DNA from: Anaerolineales bacterium
GTDB lineage: Bacteria > Chloroflexota > Anaerolineae > Anaerolineales > UBA6663
DNA: 5,294 bases
Assembly: GCA_017999235.1 (NCBI GenBank)
Contig: JAGOBN010000332.1
Location: 1 to 5,294, forward strand
Reading direction: 5' to 3'
Part shown: in pieces, positions 1-5,081 of the stretch
Layout: each line of letters begins with the position of its first letter
Position numbering within the stretch: the stretch's first letter is position 1
Notes under the pieces: model-generated
What the model was told of the DNA's origin: nothing
The model's input: only the letters and a program-made list of their open reading frames with translations
The model's database searches: none
Translations under genes and position numbers: made by a program

Positions 1-474
1 GCTGGCGGAGTAGTTGGTCTGGCCGGCGTTGCCGGAGATCCCGGAGACGGACGAGATGTTGATAATCCGCCCCATCCGCTTGCGCATCATCACCTTGACG
101 GCGGCCTTGGAGCAGCTGAAGGCGCTCTTTAGGTTGGTCTGGATGACGGCGTCCCAGTCGGCTTCCGGCATCAGCATGATCACCATGTCGCGGGTGGTTC
201 CGGCGTTGTTGACCAGGATGTCCAATGAGCCGTACGCCTCGACGGCGGCCTTGATCAGGCCCTCGGCCGCCTTGAAATCGGCCACGTCCGCCTGGAGCGC
301 CCGCGCCTCGCCGCCGGCGGTCGTGATGGCCTGCACGGTGGCGGCGGCGCCGTCCGCGTCCTTGGCGTAATTCACAATCACTTTAGCCCCGCGCTGGGCC
401 AAGCCCTGGGCGATGGCCTGCCCGATGCCGCGCGATGCGCCCGTCACCACGGCGGTTTTGCCTGCCAGCGTCAT
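1..474 (-). CDS. fabG: 3-oxoacyl-ACP reductase FabG-like short-chain dehydrogenase (5' part, truncated by window edge)
   Basis: This is a cytoplasmic NAD(P)H-dependent short-chain dehydrogenase/reductase. FabG enzymes reduce 3-oxoacyl-ACP (or acetoacetyl-CoA in PHB-type relatives) to the 3-hydroxyacyl form in fatty-acid elongation. The 158 visible residues begin MTLAGKTAVVTGASRGIG, with the Rossmann TGxxxGxG motif at residues 11-18. The structural NNAG motif is at 89-92, the active-site Asn is N114 (in TNLKSAF), the catalytic Ser is S142 (in INISSVSG), and the catalytic Tyr is Y155 (in GQTNYSAS). The catalytic Lys (YxxxK) would be residue 159, the first codon beyond the window. The ATG at 474 is preceded by GGGAG with 7-nt spacing. 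The 64-nt gap to corA holds a promoter-like element, so this gene probably starts its own transcript. The family call is secure. The exact substrate is not, because many SDRs share these motifs; the GNAGQTNY segment favours FabG. Confidence 0.88.
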   Translation of the reverse strand, partial: MTLAGKTAVVTGASRGIGQAIAQGLAQRGAKVIVNYAKDADGAAATVQAITTAGGEARALQADVADFKAAEGLIKAAVEAYGSLDILVNNAGTTRDMVIMLMPEADWDAVIQTNLKSAFSCSKAAVKVMMRKRMGRIINISSVSGISGNAGQTNYSAS

Positions 475-481
475 GCGTTTA

Positions 482-486
482 CTCCC
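482..486 (-). promoter_or_regulatory. Ribosome binding site of fabG-like gene
   Basis: GGGAG on the minus strand lies 7 nt before the ATG at 474 and fixes that start. The ten bases GGGAGTAAAC recur exactly in front of the small membrane protein gene (1866-1875). Confidence 0.7.
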
Positions 487-505
487 GGTGAGATGAACAC
501 GCGCG

Positions 506-511
506 ATTATA
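506..511 (-). promoter_or_regulatory. Promoter -10 element (TATAAT) for fabG-like gene
   Basis: A perfect TATAAT on the minus strand lies in the corA-fabG gap, in the context GCGGTATAATCGCG. Transcription would start near 499, giving a leader of about 25 nt that contains the GGGAG ribosome site. No convincing -35 box is visible 16-18 bp upstream, where the sequence is GC-rich around a GGCCGGCC palindrome. The call therefore rests on the exact -10 match and on its position in an otherwise GC-rich gap. Confidence 0.5.
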
Positions 512-538
512 CCGCAGACACCTGGGCCGGCCGCGCGC

Positions 539-1507
539 TTACAGCCACTCGCGGTGCCGGAACCAGGTCAGCATCGCGATGGGTGTCAGCGTCATCAGCG
601 CCAGCGCGCCCCACAGCAGCCAGTCTTCCCCGAACGGCAGGCCCAGGAAATTCATGCCGAAGAAGCTGGCCAGGAACGAGATGGGCATAAAGAGCACGCT
701 GGTGACGGTGAGCGTCTTCATGATGGCGTTCATGCGGTTGGAGACCACCGAGAGATAGGTGTCCAGCGTGCCGCCGATCAGGTCGCGCAGACTTTCGTTG
801 AGGTCCACCAGCCGCACCAGGTGGTCGTAGACATCGCGGAAATAGACGCGCGCTTGAGGGTCCACAAAGGGGTAGTCGTCGCGGGCCAGGCGGTTCAGCA
901 CCTCGCGCTGCGGGCCGATGATGCGCCGCATCTTGAGCGTGGCGCGGCGGACGGAGAAGATTTTGTTGAGGGTGTGCTGGGTGGGATTGTCGAAGACCTC
1001 AATCTCGATCTCGTCAATGGCTTCGTCCAGCTGATCCACGGCCGGCATGAAGTCGGCCACGATGTGATCCAGGACGTCGTACAGCAGCTGATCGGCCCCC
1101 AGCGTCAGCCGGCTCTGATCGGTCTGCGTAAAGGTCCAGATGCGGTCCAGGGCCTCCACGGGCTCGCGGTGGTGGGTCACCAAAAAATTCTTGCCCAGGA
1201 AGATATCCACTTCCCGGGTGGTGAGCTCCAATTTGTCCGGATCGAAGCGGGCCGCGTGCGCGCATAGGTAGACGGCGCCGCCCCAGTTGTCAATCTTGGG
1301 GACGTGCGTTTCGCGCAGCGCGTCGTCAATGGCGAGCGGATGGAATTGAAACAGATCGCGCAGCTGCGGCTCGACAACTTCGACCGCCTCGCCGGCGAAG
1401 TCCACCCACAGCAGGCCGGTCTCATCCCGCAGCGCCACGCGCCAATGCGTCACGGGAACGTCGGTGGTGTAGCCGCCTTTGCTCGAGCGATAAAGGGTGC
1501 GGATCAT
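539..1507 (-). CDS. corA: CorA family magnesium/cobalt (divalent cation) transport protein
   Basis: The product is a 322-residue CorA-type channel that would sit in the cytoplasmic membrane as a pentamer and admit Mg2+ (often also Co2+ or Ni2+). The large N-terminal region (about 1-260) is the cytoplasmic alpha/beta funnel with a long acidic and charged helical part (for example DQLDEAIDEIEIEVFD). Two C-terminal membrane segments follow: about 265-283 (TLTVTSVLFMPISFLASFF) and about 296-316. The family signature GMN is at 284-286, directly after the first segment (FFGMNF), as expected for the pore mouth. The protein ends in a short basic tail, RHREWL. Length is close to the E. coli (316) and Thermotoga (351) proteins, so it looks complete. 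ATG 1507 is the only usable start: the frame upstream contains no ATG, GTG or TTG before an in-frame TAG, which is the stop of the preceding gene. No Shine-Dalgarno is visible; the leader is a 7-bp tandem repeat. CorA and ZntB share this fold, so the transported ion and direction are inferred. Confidence 0.93.
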   Translation of the reverse strand: MIRTLYRSSKGGYTTDVPVTHWRVALRDETGLLWVDFAGEAVEVVEPQLRDLFQFHPLAIDDALRETHVPKIDNWGGAVYLCAHAARFDPDKLELTTREVDIFLGKNFLVTHHREPVEALDRIWTFTQTDQSRLTLGADQLLYDVLDHIVADFMPAVDQLDEAIDEIEIEVFDNPTQHTLNKIFSVRRATLKMRRIIGPQREVLNRLARDDYPFVDPQARVYFRDVYDHLVRLVDLNESLRDLIGGTLDTYLSVVSNRMNAIMKTLTVTSVLFMPISFLASFFGMNFLGLPFGEDWLLWGALALMTLTPIAMLTWFRHREWL

Positions 1508-1511
1508 GGCG

Positions 1512-1553
1512 GTGAAAAGTGGAGAGTGAACAGTGAATAGTGGATAGTGAACC
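1512..1553. repeat. Degenerate heptanucleotide tandem repeat, six copies, in the corA leader
   Basis: On the plus strand GTG recurs exactly every 7 bases at 1512, 1519, 1526, 1533, 1540 and 1547, in units matching GTGRANA (last copy GTGAACC). On the coding strand this reads as TCACTNT-type units. The array fills most of the 57-nt gap between the small membrane protein gene and corA, and ends 4 nt before the corA ATG. It replaces the position where a ribosome site would be expected. Its low GC contrasts with the flanking genes. Function is unknown; it could be replication slippage, a remnant of a dispersed short repeat, or a regulatory leader. Confidence 0.85.
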
Positions 1554-1564
1554 GGCGGCGGAGC

Positions 1565-1864
1565 CTAATCCTTGGCCGGCGGGTCGTTCGGATCAGGCGG
1601 CGGAGGCGATTGTAGCTGCTCCACCAATTGGCGCAACTCGCCCAATTGATCGGCCTGCTGGCGCTGGGCGGATTGGCCGCCGGTGACGCTGCGCTGCCAG
1701 ATATTGGCCTCGGCATTCAGCGCTTGCCGCCAGCGGCTCAGATCCAGCTTGGTGCCGCGAACGAGCGCAATCAGCGCCAGGTTGGCGGCCAGGGCCACGC
1801 CGGCCAGACACAGCACGGCCAGCAGACCGGCTGGATTTTGGAGCAGGGCATTCCAGGTGTCCAT
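1565..1864 (-). CDS. Small single-pass membrane protein with C-terminal coiled coil (unknown function)
   Basis: I do not recognise this 99-residue protein. It has one hydrophobic segment at about 13-35 (GLLAVLCLAGVALAANLALIALV), followed at once by basic residues (R36, K39). By the positive-inside rule this places the C-terminus in the cytoplasm. Residues about 66-86 are rich in Gln, Glu and Leu (L74, L77, L80/V81, L84) and could form a short coiled coil. The tail is Pro- and Asp-rich (PPPPDPNDPPAKD). The start at 1864 has GGGAG with 6-nt spacing, lying inside the end of the ADP-ribosylglycohydrolase gene. The stop of that gene is 3 nt before this ATG, so the two are probably translationally coupled. 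The next gene, corA, is in the same reading frame 57 nt further on. It is more likely an accessory or scaffold protein than an enzyme, but this is inference. Confidence 0.75.
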   Translation of the reverse strand: MDTWNALLQNPAGLLAVLCLAGVALAANLALIALVRGTKLDLSRWRQALNAEANIWQRSVTGGQSAQRQQADQLGELRQLVEQLQSPPPPDPNDPPAKD

Positions 1865-1867
1865 GGT

Positions 1868-2821
1868 TTACTCCCGCCGCGTCTGGGCCAGCCGAACGGC
1901 CAGGGCGTGCAGTTCAGCGCGATGCCGAAGCCGCGCCCGCCACGCCTCCGGCACGGCGGCCGGCCCCAGGCGCGCGCCGATGACGCCGCCGGCAATGGCG
2001 GCCACGGAATCCGAGTCGCCCGTGATGTTGGCGCCCAGCCGCACCGCGGCCACGTAGTCGTCTGGGCGGCGCACGGCGCAATACAGCGCCAGCGCCACGG
2101 CTTCTTCCGCAATCCAGCCGCCGCCGCGCACTGGGCCGATGTGATCCAGGGCGCGGCGTTCATCGTCCCAGGGCATGGCCTCCGCCGCGCGCTCCAGGGC
2201 GGCGTCAAAATCGGGGGAGAGGCCGCGCGTCACGGCCTGGGTAGCGCTCAGCCAGTCCGCCGGCGGCGCCCCGTCCAGCGCCAGCTTCACCAGCCAGGCG
2301 GCGGCCACGCACGCGGCGTCTGAGGCCGGATGGCGATGGGTGAGCCAGCCTTGCGCCAGCGCTACGGCCCGCAAGCGCTCCGGGTCGTGCTGGTACAGGT
2401 AACCCACCGCGGCCACGCGCATACAGGCGCCGCAGCCTTTGGAACCCGCCACGCCGGCCGTGCGCCACGGGGCGCCGGCCTCCAGCGCGGCCACGCCGCG
2501 CAGGCAGGTCCCGCCCGGCGCGGTGGTGGGCGTTTCCGGATGGCGGCTCCAGGCGATGAAGCGCCGCGCCACGGCCGCCATCTGCGCGTCGAGGTCGGCG
2601 GCCGGCCCGGCTTCCAATAAGCCCTCCGCCAGGGCAATGGTCATCTGGGTGTCGTCGGTGTAGACGGCGGGATCGGGCGGCTGCTGAATGCCGGCCGGCC
2701 CGTAGCGGGCGCGGATGGCGGCCAGGTCCAGGAACTCCACCGGCCAGCCCAGGGCGTCCCCCAGGGCCAGACCGAAGAGCAAGCCTTGCGCGGCGGCCAG
2801 CGGCGGCAGGGGGGGCGCCAT
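1868..2821 (-). CDS. ADP-ribosylglycohydrolase (DraG/ARH family)
   Basis: The 317-residue product belongs to the all-helical, dinuclear-metal ADP-ribosylglycohydrolase family. These cytoplasmic enzymes remove ADP-ribose from Arg or Ser side chains or hydrolyse small ADP-ribose compounds. Motifs in order: GDALGWPVEF at 21-30; the first metal-binding motif TDDT at 55-58 (YTDDTQM); SKGCGACMRVAAVG at 127-140, a form seen in one bacterial subgroup; THRHP at 161-165; WIAEEAVALALY at 236-247; and the second metal-binding motif GDSDS at 268-272 (ITGDSDSVAAIAG). All expected Mg2+/Mn2+ ligands (T55, D56, D57, D269, D271, S272) are present, so it should be active. The open frame extends upstream to 3118, but that part is read out of frame through the HAD gene and looks like a shadow. 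ATG 2821 is the first start after it and aligns with the family N-terminus. It begins 4 nt after the HAD stop, which suggests coupled translation. No ADP-ribosyltransferase or dinitrogenase reductase gene is visible, so the substrate is open. Confidence 0.88.
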   Translation of the reverse strand: MAPPLPPLAAAQGLLFGLALGDALGWPVEFLDLAAIRARYGPAGIQQPPDPAVYTDDTQMTIALAEGLLEAGPAADLDAQMAAVARRFIAWSRHPETPTTAPGGTCLRGVAALEAGAPWRTAGVAGSKGCGACMRVAAVGYLYQHDPERLRAVALAQGWLTHRHPASDAACVAAAWLVKLALDGAPPADWLSATQAVTRGLSPDFDAALERAAEAMPWDDERRALDHIGPVRGGGWIAEEAVALALYCAVRRPDDYVAAVRLGANITGDSDSVAAIAGGVIGARLGPAAVPEAWRARLRHRAELHALAVRLAQTRRE

Positions 2822-2825
2822 GCCG

Positions 2826-3482
2826 TTAACTCTGCCCCAGCAGGCCGGCCAGGATGCGCTCCACCCCCAGCACGGTCGGCACCTGGTAATCCACCCCGGG
2901 CGGCAGCGCGGCCGGCGGGTCCGTGAAGGCGCGCACCAGGATCGTGACCATGCCCAGCGCGTGGGCCGGCGCCAGGTTGTGCGGCAGATCGTCCATGAAC
3001 ACGCACTCGGCCGGCTGAACGCCGAGCAGGGCCGCGGCGCGCTGATACGCCTCCGGGCGCGGCTTGTTGACAAAGTCCAAAGCGCGGATATCCACGACCT
3101 GGTCGAAGTGGCGCGCAATCCCCAGAATATTCAGCACGCGCCGGGCGTGGTCGCCGTCCGCGTTGGTCAGAATTGCCTTGGGCAGGGGCAAACGCGCCAG
3201 CATGCCGTTCAAGGCGCGGTCGGGCTGCAGGTATTGTTCCAGCGGGACGCGGTGGACGTATTCCAGGTAATCGTCCGCATCCACGTGGTGATGCGTCATC
3301 AGGCCCACCAGGGTGACGCCATACTGCTTGGCATAGCGCCGGCGCAGATCCAGGGCCGCCTCCAGGCTCAGGTCCAGCCGCTCGTGGATGAAGCTGGTGA
3401 TGCGGTCGCCGATGACGGGCCAGAGCCCAGTGGCGGAAGCGTACAAGGTATCATCGAGATCAAACAGGAGATAGCGCAGCAT
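2826..3482 (-). CDS. HAD-superfamily phosphatase, pyrimidine 5'-nucleotidase-like
   Basis: This 218-residue soluble HAD hydrolase has all four catalytic motifs: motif I DLDDT at 8-12 (nucleophile D8, acid/base D10); motif II T106 in AILTN; motif III K140 in NKPRPEAY; motif IV DD at 164-165 (FMDDLPHN). The opening FDLDDTLYASATGL, the segment DDYLEYVHRVP at 70-80 and TNADGDHARRVLNILGI at 106-122 resemble the yeast Sdt1 / pyrimidine 5'-nucleotidase subgroup. Members remove the 5'-phosphate from UMP, CMP or damaged pyrimidine nucleotides. A helical cap lies between motifs I and II (about 18-90), as in subclass I HADs. The start at 3482 has no clear Shine-Dalgarno and lies 21 nt after the secreted-protein stop. 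The stop lies 4 nt before the ADP-ribosylglycohydrolase start, which suggests joint expression and possibly a shared nucleotide-salvage role. HAD substrate calls from sequence are often wrong, so the nucleotidase label is less certain than the family. Confidence 0.85.
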   Translation of the reverse strand: MLRYLLFDLDDTLYASATGLWPVIGDRITSFIHERLDLSLEAALDLRRRYAKQYGVTLVGLMTHHHVDADDYLEYVHRVPLEQYLQPDRALNGMLARLPLPKAILTNADGDHARRVLNILGIARHFDQVVDIRALDFVNKPRPEAYQRAAALLGVQPAECVFMDDLPHNLAPAHALGMVTILVRAFTDPPAALPPGVDYQVPTVLGVERILAGLLGQS

Positions 3483-3503
3483 AAAGTGAATGAGGAAAAC
3501 GAG

Positions 3504-4109
3504 TCACTGGATGGTTATTTCGATTTGATTGTAATTAAGCCATTGATTCTCAGGCGCATTGCCAGAGGCACATACTTGGATTGTGTCGTAGCAGACGGCC
3601 AGTTTCAAAGTATAAGTGCCGGGAGTGTCAAAAGAAGTACCGGTAGGGCCGCGAATGTTGTCTGACCAGGCTCCGCTACTGCCGTCCATCGGGCCTGTGC
3701 AACCTGGGCAAATTGTCCACACCTGGCGGTTTGGGTCAGGGCTGGCGTTCCAGCTAGTTTGGAATCCGCCGCCCGGATTAATCACCACGCCTACCAAGCC
3801 AAAATTCACTGAGCCGGACCCGAGATTCTGCAAAGTCTCGATGACACAGATTGTGCTGAAACGGGCATAAGTTGTTTGGTTTGGATTGCAGAGGCTAAGC
3901 ACGCCTTGGATCTGTTCTTTTGACCCCGCAAGCGGCGTAGCGGTCGGCGTTGGCGTGGCCGTCGGGGTGGGGGTGTGCTCGCGGTAGATGGCCGGCAGGT
4001 AAACGGGCGAGAAGGTCTGGGCAACGGCCAGACCGCTGACCAGGAGCAGGCTGAGGCCGAGCGCCGTCAGGCCGGCCGGCAACGAACGGGTGGAGCGACG
4101 GGCGGGCAT
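3504..4109 (-). CDS. Secreted or surface protein with Thr/Pro linker and Cys-rich beta domain
   Basis: The 201-residue product has an N-terminal export signal: basic n-region MPARRSTR, a hydrophobic core at about 11-29, and a likely signal peptidase site at AVA|QT (30/31). Residues 33-43 (FSPVYLPAIYR) and the linker TPTPTATPTPTATP (46-59) match a layout common in extracellular proteins of Chloroflexota. Residues about 63-201 look beta-rich, with Gly/Asn/Ser turns and a closing IEITIQ strand, as in an Ig-like or carbohydrate-binding sandwich. Six cysteines (74, 88, 134, 137, 173, 180), including CPGC at 134-137, would allow three disulfides outside the cell. I do not recognise the family and assign no function. 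The start at 4109 is fixed by AGGAG with 6-nt spacing, overlapping the hydrolase stop (TAGGAG). The DNA for the mature domain is clearly less GC-rich than that for the signal and linker or for the neighbouring genes. Confidence 0.82.
   Translation of the reverse strand: MPARRSTRSLPAGLTALGLSLLLVSGLAVAQTFSPVYLPAIYREHTPTPTATPTPTATPLAGSKEQIQGVLSLCNPNQTTYARFSTICVIETLQNLGSGSVNFGLVGVVINPGGGFQTSWNASPDPNRQVWTICPGCTGPMDGSSGAWSDNIRGPTGTSFDTPGTYTLKLAVCYDTIQVCASGNAPENQWLNYNQIEITIQ
3933..3974 (-). repeat. Thr/Pro linker repeat (TPTPTATP type) within the secreted protein gene
   Basis: Fourteen codons encode TPTPTATPTPTATP (residues 46-59), two rounds of a seven-residue TPTPTAT-like pattern. Codons vary between copies (ACC/ACG, CCC/CCG/CCA), so the repeat is kept at protein level more than at DNA level. 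Such linkers usually separate a surface anchor or leader from a folded extracellular domain and may be glycosylated; that role is inferred here. Confidence 0.8.
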
Positions 4110-4115
4110 GGCAGG

Positions 4116-4120
4116 CTCCT
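4116..4120 (-). promoter_or_regulatory. Ribosome binding site of secreted-protein gene, overlapping the hydrolase stop
   Basis: AGGAG on the minus strand lies 6 nt before ATG 4109. It shares bases with the TAG stop of the hydrolase gene (TAGGAG), so ribosomes ending on the hydrolase could restart here. This supports co-translation of the two genes. Confidence 0.7.
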
Positions 4121-5000
4121 ATCGGCCGGGGTGAGCGGTGTCCCGCAAGAACTGCAGCAGGCGGCCGGCCACCCAGTCCGCGTGGCTGGCGGTCAGGCCG
4201 TGGCCGGCGCCGGCCACCAGTTCGGCGCGCACGTCCGGCAGCGCGGCCCGGGCCAGGGAGAGCAGTTCGCGCGGGTTCCAGACATCGTCATGCTCGCCGG
4301 CCAGCACCAGCGTCGGCGCGCGCAGCAAACCGATCTGCGCGGGCGGCAAGCCCGGCGGCGCAAACGGCTGCTGCAGGTGTTTGATGCTCAGGTACAGCAA
4401 GTGCACGGCGTCCTCGTCCAGGGCGGCTTCCGGCGGCGCCAAGAGCTTGCGCGCCAGCCGCTGGGCTTGTTCGTCGTTGATAAAGAGCACGTCCCACAGG
4501 ATCGGCACCAGGTACTTCCAGCGCACGGACAGCAGGCCGGCCGGGCTGAGCAGGGCCGCGCGCTGGATGCGTTCCGGCGCCAGGGCCGCCAGCCGCACGA
4601 TGAGCCACGCGCCGAAGTCCAGCCCCACCAGGCTGGCCGCCGGCACGCCCAGGCCGTCCAGCGTCTGGCCCAGCCAATCGGCATACCCCCGGCTGTCGTA
4701 CGGCAGGCGCAGCGCGGCGCTGCGGCCGGCCATGCCGATGATGTCGGGCGCGTAGACGCGATACCCGGCGGCCGCCAGCGCGGGCAGTTGGCGCGCCCAG
4801 ACCAGCGCGTTGACGCCCAGTCCGTGCAGCAGCACCACCACCGGCGCGCCGGCCGGGCCGGCCGCCAGCACCTGGGTCGGCCCATAGCGCGTGGCCACCA
4901 CGCCGGTCTCAAGCGTCGGCAGCCGCGCCACAGCCTGATCGTACCAGGCCATCATGGCGGCGTAGCCGGCAGGCGTCTTGTAAAACGTGTCGGGCAACAT
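4119..5000 (-). CDS. Alpha/beta-fold hydrolase with Asp at the nucleophile elbow
   Basis: The 293-residue product is a cytoplasmic alpha/beta hydrolase. The N-terminus (YKTPAGYAAMMAWYDQAVARLP, split by turns) and overall layout resemble Bacillus YbfK-like carboxylesterases. Visible elements: oxyanion-hole motif LLHGLG at 57-62 (H59-G60); DIIGMAGRS at 86-94; nucleophile elbow G126-L127-D128-F129-G130; a cap region at about 155-225; catalytic acid in LAGEHDDVWNP (D238 or D239); and catalytic His H267 in GAGHGL. In YbfK-like esterases the elbow residue is Ser. Here it is Asp (codon GAC), as in haloalkane dehalogenases, epoxide hydrolases and fluoroacetate dehalogenases. The enzyme might therefore form an aspartyl-ester intermediate on epoxide or halogenated substrates, or it may have lost esterase activity. 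ATG 5000 has no Shine-Dalgarno and follows a 12-bp hairpin by only 11 nt. The gene is coupled to the secreted-protein gene downstream. The fold is certain; the reaction is not. Confidence 0.88.
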   Translation of the reverse strand: MLPDTFYKTPAGYAAMMAWYDQAVARLPTLETGVVATRYGPTQVLAAGPAGAPVVVLLHGLGVNALVWARQLPALAAAGYRVYAPDIIGMAGRSAALRLPYDSRGYADWLGQTLDGLGVPAASLVGLDFGAWLIVRLAALAPERIQRAALLSPAGLLSVRWKYLVPILWDVLFINDEQAQRLARKLLAPPEAALDEDAVHLLYLSIKHLQQPFAPPGLPPAQIGLLRAPTLVLAGEHDDVWNPRELLSLARAALPDVRAELVAGAGHGLTASHADWVAGRLLQFLRDTAHPGR

Positions 5001-5011
5001 GCGGTTGAAAT

Positions 5012-5040
5012 AATAGAGCGTGCGCTAGGCACGCTCTATT
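5012..5040 (-). terminator. Perfect 12-bp hairpin between the ETF alpha-like gene and the hydrolase
   Basis: AATAGAGCGTGC (5012-5023) and GCACGCTCTATT (5029-5040) are exact inverted complements around a 5-nt loop (GCTAG). On the minus strand the hairpin begins 41 nt after the ETF stop codon and is followed by ATTTC, a short and imperfect U-run, so it is most likely an intrinsic terminator. It also ends 11 nt before the hydrolase ATG, so in any read-through transcript it would occupy the ribosome-loading zone. The rest of the 81-nt gap (5041-5081) contains a GCGCCGGCGC palindrome at 5064-5073 and no convincing promoter. Confidence 0.7.
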
Positions 5041-5081
5041 GTAAGCGACTCGCGCGTGTTTGGGCGCCGGCGCGGGTTCTC

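Noticed and set aside
501..538. Intrinsic terminator after corA
   Set aside because: GC-rich self-complementary bases (GCGCGC and GGCCGGCC) are present, but no compact stem followed by a U-run is seen.
1512..1553. CRISPR-like array or tRNA/ncRNA in the repeat region
   Set aside because: The units are 7 bp with no spacers, and no cloverleaf or strong stem is present.
2822..3118. N-terminal extension of the ADP-ribosylglycohydrolase upstream of ATG 2821
   Set aside because: It overlaps the HAD gene out of frame, is Arg/Trp/Ser-rich, and the family N-terminus begins right after ATG 2821. The nearest upstream codon that looks like a start (Val) is GTT, not GTG.
3528..3533. TACAAT on the minus strand as a promoter for the HAD gene
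   Set aside because: It lies inside the low-GC end of the secreted-protein gene, has no -35 partner at 16-18 bp, and such hexamers are expected by chance there.
5038..5043. TACAAT on the minus strand as a promoter for the hydrolase operon
   Set aside because: No -35 match is seen at 16-18 bp, and the transcript would begin inside the hairpin. It remains possible but is not supported enough to list.
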